Source of the DNA: Toxoplasma gondii ME49
Lineage: Eukaryota; Apicomplexa; Conoidasida; Eucoccidiorida; Sarcocystidae
Direction: 5' to 3'
DNA length: 64,000 nucleotides
Assembly (NCBI RefSeq): GCF_000006565.2
Contig: NC_031478.1
Coordinates: 789,874-853,873, forward strand
Shown here: in pieces, positions 59,301 to 64,000 of the stretch
How positions within the stretch are numbered: position 1 is the first letter of the stretch
How the letters are laid out: each line of letters begins with the position of its first letter
The notes under the pieces: model-generated
What the model saw: the letters and a program-made list of their open reading frames with translations, nothing else
Told to the model about the DNA's origin: nothing
Database searches by the model: none
Position numbers and translations under genes: made by a program

Positions 59301-62300
59301 TCCTTTCTTCTTCATTTCTCCTTCGTGTTTTTCTCTCCTCTCCCCATCGCCCGTGCTGTCCGATCCACGCAGGTCTATCTCTCTCCCCATGTTTCGCACC
59401 ACTCGCCTGTTCTTTCCTGTCGAGCCTGCTTTCACACGCGGGACTCCGCTGTTCAAATCCGGTGTCATTCGCGTACGTTTTCTCTAGACTTCACCCGGTT
59501 TTTCCATCGGGTCCACCTTGCTCTTCGCGACTCTGTTTGTCTCTTCACTCTCCCGTTTCTCGGGGCTTCCCGCCGGTCTTTTTCCGCTTTCATGTGGATC
59601 TTTCTCCTTTGTTTTTGCCGCGACAGCGGAGACACATCTTACGTTAACATGGATGGAAAGATCGTCCTGCCTTCGGGCATTGCTGCGATTCGACAGCATG
59701 TGGAGGAAGTCGACAATGTTCCTCTTCAGGTACGCAGAACGCATATCGTTGCTCTCTTTTTTCTGGCGTGGTAGCCCATTCTCAGCCTGCATTTCGATGT
59801 CCTCTTCGACGAACACGGGCCGCGTTTTTCCTTTCTCTTCTTCGCCTGCTTCTCTCCTGGGGTCTCTCTTCTCAACGTAAAAGCTCTGTTGTCTCAACGG
59901 TCATGCAGGCGAATGGTTCTCCACTTCCGCGGAGCACTTCCGCGGTTCGAGAGTTGAGTTGTTTCACTTCACCTTCCCTCTTTTCCTTCTTGTCTGCAGG
60001 TTTCGCTCTTCTGCAACTCGACGCCAGACACCGTCCAGGAGATGATGCAAGTCTTGCAAGGTAGTCTTTCGCAAGTTGTGACAGGACGATATTGCCCAGT
60101 CCCCCTTTCTCCTTTCTCTTCCACGCGTCGTGTTTCGCGGCTCTCCGAGTATTCTCCCTCTTTTCACAGATACCTCTTTTTCACTCTATGCCTTCTATCG
60201 ATATCTGTAGAGATATAGAGATAAGGCGCAATCTGAATATATATCTATATATCTATATATATGTGCAGTTATATATGGATGCACATGCAGGACGCTCGAC
60301 GCGGTTCTCTTATCTTTCTGCGTATGCGTAATTTTCCGCGGCCATGTTTATGTCTTCGTCTACGTCCTTGTCTTCCTGTCCAAGAGAACAGAGTCAGAGC
60401 CACAGATCTTACCCTAGCGCGGATCTTGTCAGTCTTCTTCCTTTCTTTCACCTCCCGCGTGAGTTGCCGGAGTGTCTGCGGCGGCCTCTGGTGCCTCCCA
60501 AGATGTTCTCCCCCTACGTTTTCCAGAGCCCCAGAGGCATGGACACAAAACTCGCAAATCGAGGCTTATCCCGCTTTGACTGTTTCTTATGCTGCCCTCC
60601 TTTATCGTTTTCTCTTTTTCCAGAAAACAATGAAGTGATGACCTGCGTCGGCAGCTGCTTGCGGACGAGTAACTTTCCTCTCTTTGAACAAGCCAATGCC
60701 TCCATTGCCACCTTCGTCGCCCCTGACGCTCGCTGCAAGTGAGTGAAGGAATCGAAAAGGCAGACTGCACGTTGCTCTGACTTCCCTTGTTACACTCTTT
60801 CATTGTTCAATCTGCGCTGCTTTGAGAAGATTCAACATGTCTTCTCTCAGAGCCCAGATTAGCGTGACATCTGCGTTAGAATCATCCTTGATATCCGATG
60901 ATACCAAATGTGCATTCCTTCTCGGAACCCTGTCGAGTAAGAACGCGCGCAGATCCCCAACTCCCCTGTACATCTGCGTCGTATTCGTTCACGTTGTTCA
61001 CAGCGCCCTTGTGCGTCTAGGCATGCGTCGAACATGGCAAGAGAGAAGAACCAGTTTGTGGCGGGGAATCAATGACGTTTCTCGAGGAGGTTCACTAGCA
61101 TCTGTGTCTGGTGTCTGCTTTCTGCCTCCAGAGCTTGCGGCGGTCGATGGTCGCCTGTGGCATGCGACAGCTCTCTGCCAACGCTCAATCCTTCTCTCGC
61201 TTTTGCGGCCGATTTGAATTCCCTTCCTTGTGCTCTTCAGCAGAGCAGCTACCCCGGTGGGCAGGGGACGCTGGTTGGGAGATATTGACCGCGCCGTCTG
61301 CGATGGACGAAGACGAAAACATGAAACCTCCTGGAAGCTGTGACCCCAACAGGCACTCTCCTCATAGTTTGATATCCCTCCACTGCATCCGCATACGTAG
61401 ACGGAACCGTACATATCGATCCCGCAACACCTACGTCCCCTCTGCTTGATCGAGAGAGAGATACAGACAGATAGATTCATTCAGATTCATTGCTTCAGGC
61501 AGCTAAATAGATACATAGAGATACATACATACATACATACATACATACATACATACATACATACATACATACATACGTACATATAAATAGATAGATGTGG
61601 GTGGATGGACAGATTGGCAAGTTATCTGTAGCGTGTCTGTCTCTTTGTTGATGTCTCAGTTCCTTTCTTTGTTTGCTCCGTGTGCAGCTGCATGTATGGA
61701 GTTCTGCTTGTTTGGCATCTGGTGCCGCTTGTGGGCGACTCCCATGACCTCGGTCGCGTAACTAATTTACACTTTCTGTCTCCACGGCGTTTCCGATGCC
61801 TCCCTTTTGTAGGTCTCTGTTTGTCACTTTTTTCCCCGTCCTGTGTCTGCGCAGTTGCCGACCCGCACGTGACGATGGCTGTGATCTACGAAGCCTTTCG
61901 GGAGTCTCGGCGCATCGTCGACTCGATCCAGCAGTCTCTGACGTTGTGTCTCTCGTCCTCGATCTTTCTTTCGCTCTTTTTTCTCTTCAACTCCTTCGCA
62001 TTCATCCCCAACCTCCTCGACCTCGTGTCGTTGCTGCTGTTCCTCCTTCTCTTCATTCCGCTTCTCTCTCTCGCACTCCTCCTAAATCCCAAAACAGACA
62101 AGCTCATGAAGGAGTATCCGTACAAGCCGATGGACCCCACGCAGACGCAACGGCAGCTGCTCGTCGTCTTTGTAAGTCCCGCAAAGGAAAGAAAGAGGCT
62201 CCGGTGCGGGCCGTCGTCCTCTCAGAAAGGCGAGTCGACAGCCTCGAAAACGCCCAAGGCGTATCTCTTCTGTCTGCGTTCCTTGTCGTTGATCGACTGG

Positions 62301-63394
62301 GTTCAGTCCTCGTCAACGCTAAACTCGAAAGCGAAAGATCAAGCAACGGAACAGACTGTGGCCTAATGTGAGACCTTGCGCCTGGCGTATGTCTTGTGCC
62401 CAGAGAGGCCGCGTCTTTTTAGTTCGCGCGTGCGTTGTTCTGCGTTTTCTGCAACCAAGGACGACGATTCCAGAGCGGTCGACCTGTCGCTCGAGCTGGA
62501 CGCCAGCTTCGAATCGAAAGCAGAGCCAACTTTCTTAAACGAGTCGTTTCGCTTTCACGCGTAACGTCTGGTGTGGGGTGCTCCATCCGTTCTTCTCGCC
62601 ACCTGGATAGAAACGCACAGACGTTTTCTTTTTTTCGACGCGCCCCCCCAGAGAGAGCTGCGCGGTAGCACATCGAGTTCCTTATCGCCGTCTTTTCCGT
62701 GTCTCTCTCCGTTCTCTCTCCTCCCCTGCCCTCCTCTGGCTTCGCAGATGCACTTCGCTGTGCGCCTCGTTCCGTCGGTGATTGTCATTTCTGCTCTCTC
62801 GCTCACGTACATGTTCAACATGGGCCATGATCTTTACGGCGACCTGCGCCAGGAGCTTCAGGTCAGAAGTGCTCTCTCTGCTTCTCTCTTGCCGCTGCAT
62901 GCGTCGCCTCTCCCGCGTTTCCTCGACGAGGGAAGAGGCAGGCGCCTGGAGGACAGAGACGCCGACGGCCCCCGAGAGAACGCCCGTGGAAGTGAAGGCG
63001 GCGGAGACAAACGGCTCGAAGGAACAAGAGGAAAACGCCAACGCAGCCGCGACGGAAGCGCTGAGACTGGAGAAGAAAGAGAGACAAAGAGAGACCTGAC
63101 GAGCGAGGCGCGGTTCGACGACCTCGAGGGAAAGACCCCTGCTCAGCTTCTCGAATTTCTCGAGCGAAAATGCAACAACTTTCGCTTCGGAATCTCGTGG
63201 CTTTCAGGTAAAAGGAGACTGGTAACAAACAGAGAGTGTGGAGCCTCTGGAGGCTGACTACAGCGAATGCGGTGTTTGAGCTGATCTGGGGGTCGACGCA
63301 CGACTACACCGTCGAAAACGCATGGCGCCTGTGCTCGCGTTTGACTTCATTCCGCCCCACCAGCAAGGCGAGACGACAAGCACCGTATTCGTAT

Positions 63395-63441
<47 letters not shown>

Positions 63442-63849
63442 CAATGACAACCAGATAGTGACATAGATTTATACACATGCAGATTGGTGTTGAGAGATCT
63501 AGAGAACTCTGCGTCGACCAGACACTTGAAACGGGTGTATGGTGTTGAGTCGCACATACAGTGCCCTTTCTCGCTTGTCTCACTTTCGGTTGTGAGATGC
63601 GTGAGGCTGGTTCCCCCTATCCCTTTATTTTGGCGTTTCTTTTTTTTCTCGTGGCGTGTGTGGCGGACTCGCGGATAGCTCTTCGTTGGCCGGTCCTTCG
63701 TTACGAGATATTTCTCTGTGTGTCTATCCTGTCTTCTTTTTCGACCTCCTCAGGCAAGTGGCTAGCCTGCGGTGACGCAATGAAGGATACGGGGTCCGTG
63801 TTGGGCGAAGCCTCTCTAGTTTGCGCTGCCTCCACGCCTCTTGTGTTAG
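41469..63849 (+). CDS. TMEM94/ERMA-like P-type-ATPase-related ER membrane protein (3' end beyond window)
   Basis: 25 exons: 41469-41987, 42726-43067, 43602-44303, 45079-47703, 48545-48681, 49133-49233, 49704-49768, 50132-50323, 50825-52471, 52954-53039, 53730-53875, 54279-54369, 54855-55494, 55791-55867, 55971-56451, 56709-56829, 57255-58432, 59063-59181, 59627-59729, 60000-60060, 60624-60738, 61132-61256, 61855-62171, 62748-63207, 63754-63849. Every junction is GT/AG with matching phase, giving ~3,515 residues so far; human TMEM94 has ~1,356. TMEM94 is a P-type-ATPase-like ER protein reported to handle magnesium. Shared landmarks in order: two N-terminal membrane segments, GDVFKLRPGD, LCFVDKDGI at the phosphorylation site, GLDAVAFGYRPL, IRFVFFS then FGLETGWNC, DNVPLQVSLF, STPDTVQEM, LNSLPCALQ, and a C-terminal membrane cluster. 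Parasite-specific acidic and Arg/Ser inserts explain the size. Least certain borders: exons 11, 12 and 14. Confidence 0.9.
45079..47703 (+). other. TMEM94-like exon 4: A domain with ~800-residue Arg/Ser/Glu insertion
   Basis: The exon opens with LAAGDVFKLRPGDPLPCDAV, the P-type ATPase A-domain turn, and closes with LKSGTFIALRTSCVGTLRSF, the following A-domain strand. Between them lie RS-type repeats (SRSRSLSRSLSRYLSR) and RE-type repeats (RDRHREREKERGRERE) like those of splicing factors. No TGES motif can be identified. The whole 875-codon exon is open in one frame with phase 0 at both ends. Confidence 0.85.
48545..50323 (+). other. TMEM94-like exons 5-8: middle membrane segments and linker to P domain
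   Basis: Exon 5 ends in a membrane segment (LAVVWLVACTVCIVFVILW). Exon 6 encodes RIARWQLPINVTFCMLMA, at the position of the Pro-containing M4 helix of P-type pumps. Exon 7 gives ILGELTDIWGNARLQSLF. Exon 8 is a Ser-rich insert ending KQIKELIYIFKR. Introns between them are strongly CT-rich, which creates long but meaningless frames. Confidence 0.75.
49456..49518. repeat. Two TA microsatellites in a TMEM94-like intron
   Basis: TA runs at 49456-49488 and 49499-49518, separated by a short CGCTCTTCTC break, in the intron between exons 6 and 7. Confidence 0.9.
50562..50622. repeat. (ATTT)n-type AT microsatellite
   Basis: TATTTATA and TTTATTTA units in the intron between exons 8 and 9 of the TMEM94-like gene. 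Confidence 0.85.
50825..52471 (+). other. TMEM94-like exon 9: degenerate phosphorylation motif and acidic insert
   Basis: The exon starts GLDGSSNLLHTMNSTTVLCF followed by VDKDGILVD. The Asp codon at 50888-50890 aligns with the phosphorylated Asp of DKTGT, but TGT is replaced by DGI, as in TMEM94 where the motif reads DK(E/Q)GI. About 480 residues of Glu/Arg/Ser/Asp-rich, low-complexity sequence follow before VTEFRKVVLDLMNDDE. Confidence 0.9.
52648..52692. repeat. (TA)n microsatellite
   Basis: TA run with single TG interruptions in the intron between exons 9 and 10 of the TMEM94-like gene. Confidence 0.9.
53103..53340. repeat. Paired TA microsatellites
   Basis: Two long TA runs at about 53103-53165 and 53283-53340, in the intron between exons 10 and 11 of the TMEM94-like gene. 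Ile/Tyr-repeat frames here are artefacts. Confidence 0.9.
55929..55953. repeat. (TG)n dinucleotide run
   Basis: About 12 TG units lie just before the exon 15 acceptor of the TMEM94-like gene, within 20 bp of the AG. Confidence 0.9.
59063..61256 (+). other. TMEM94-like exons 18-22: P-domain tail and degenerate hinge
   Basis: Exon 18 gives AGIRFVFFSSQDEKRTRALG and FGLETGWNCIISL. Exon 19 gives IVLPSGIAAIRQHVEEVDNV, then PLQ. Exon 20 gives VSLFCNSTPDTVQEMMQVLQ. Exon 21 gives NNEVMTCVGSCLRTSNFPLF and ANASIA, the place where pumps carry GDGxND. Exon 22 gives LAFAADLNSLPCALQQSSYP. All five are short and in perfect phase, and together they are the most diagnostic part of the gene. Confidence 0.93.
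61521..61576. repeat. (CATA)n microsatellite
   Basis: About 14 CATA units in the intron between exons 22 and 23 of the TMEM94-like gene. Confidence 0.95.
61855..63849 (+). other. TMEM94-like exons 23-25: C-terminal membrane cluster (incomplete)
   Basis: Exon 23 has an amphipathic lead (YEAFRESRRIVDSIQQS) and two long hydrophobic segments (SLTLCLSSSIFLSLFFLF and LDLVSLLLFLLLFIPLLSLA), then MKEYPYKPM. Exon 24 has one more membrane segment (VRLVPSVIVISALSLTYMF) and a charged loop. Exon 25 ends at a tandem donor. At least two more membrane helices are expected beyond the window. Confidence 0.85.
63399..63438. repeat. (TA)n microsatellite
   Basis: Pure TA run in the intron between exons 24 and 25 of the TMEM94-like gene. 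Confidence 0.9.
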
Positions 63850-63869
63850 GTGAGTTTTTTGTGTTAGGT
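63843..63869 (+). other. Tandem duplicated 5' splice site of exon 25
   Basis: GTGTTAGGTGAGTTTT occurs twice with an 18-bp period. Donors at 63850 and 63868 differ by exactly six in-frame codons (G-E-F-F-V-L), so either choice keeps the reading frame open. Confidence 0.7.
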
Positions 63870-64000
63870 GAGTTTTCGTGTTTTTTCTCAGTCATCCAGC
63901 GTTTTATCAGGCGGTGAATGCTGTTGTCCCCCTCTGCTCATTCCGCTTCTTCGCTGCATTCTTCGTCGCCGTTTTCTCCTCTCCTTCTCCTCGCCTTTTC

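Noticed and set aside
41469..63849. Classical P4 or P5 ATPase
   Set aside because: No DKTGT, TGES or GDGxND is present, and the LETGWNC and DNVPL blocks fit the TMEM94 group better.
1..64000. tRNA, rRNA, CRISPR array, transposon or organellar insert
   Set aside because: No cloverleaf-like, rRNA-like, spaced-repeat or transposase signal was recognised while reading; a dedicated tRNAscan/Rfam/RepeatMasker run would be decisive.

Overview
The window looks like nuclear DNA of a tissue-cyst coccidian (Toxoplasma / Hammondia / Neospora group). The signs are intron-rich genes with pyrimidine-rich introns, Ser/Arg/Glu-rich insertions inside conserved proteins, many TA and CATA microsatellites, and a single-exon rhoptry kinase-family gene. 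Gene content and order (ROP kinase-like gene next to an Eps15-like gene) match what I remember of the Toxoplasma gondii ROP11/Eps15 neighbourhood. I cannot tell the species from sequence alone. No tRNA, rRNA, CRISPR or transposon was seen.

Layout, left to right. (1) Minus strand, cut by the left edge: an exon with a TIM44-like amphipathic/coiled-coil segment (1-514), with an unresolved 5' part up to about 2335. (2) 5724-13704 plus: a four-exon gene for a ~2,018-residue, mostly helical protein that I do not recognise. (3) 16069-17646 plus: an intronless rhoptry kinase-family protein with degenerate catalytic residues, in a more AT-rich stretch. (4) 22087-29801 minus: an Eps15-like endocytic protein with two EH domains and a long coiled coil; its C-terminal exons are less certain. 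(5) 32641-39801 minus: ALG2, the GT4 mannosyltransferase of N-glycan precursor synthesis, resolved here into 12 exons with consistent phases. (6) 41469 plus to beyond the right edge: a very large gene (25 exons in the window, ~3,515 codons) that I assign to the TMEM94/ERMA group of P-type-ATPase-like ER membrane proteins.

The standout is gene 6. In one phase-consistent exon chain it carries the TMEM94 hallmarks: two N-terminal membrane segments, a GDxxxLRPG actuator-type motif, a CFVDKDGI motif in place of DKTGT, an FGLETGWNC block, a DNVPLQVSLFxxxTPDT block, a degenerate hinge, and a C-terminal membrane cluster. A huge Arg/Ser/Glu-rich segment (~800 residues) sits inside the actuator region.

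Genes 4 and 5 run the same way (minus). Gene 5 is divergent from gene 6 across a ~1.7 kb shared 5' region holding GA-rich and CTTT repeats. Introns are CT-rich on the sense strand, so purine/pyrimidine asymmetry on the plus strand tracks gene direction and flips near 40-41 kb. Three cellular functions are recognisable: endocytosis (Eps15), ER glycosylation (ALG2) and probable ER ion transport (TMEM94-like). They are not an operon and nothing shows that they work together.
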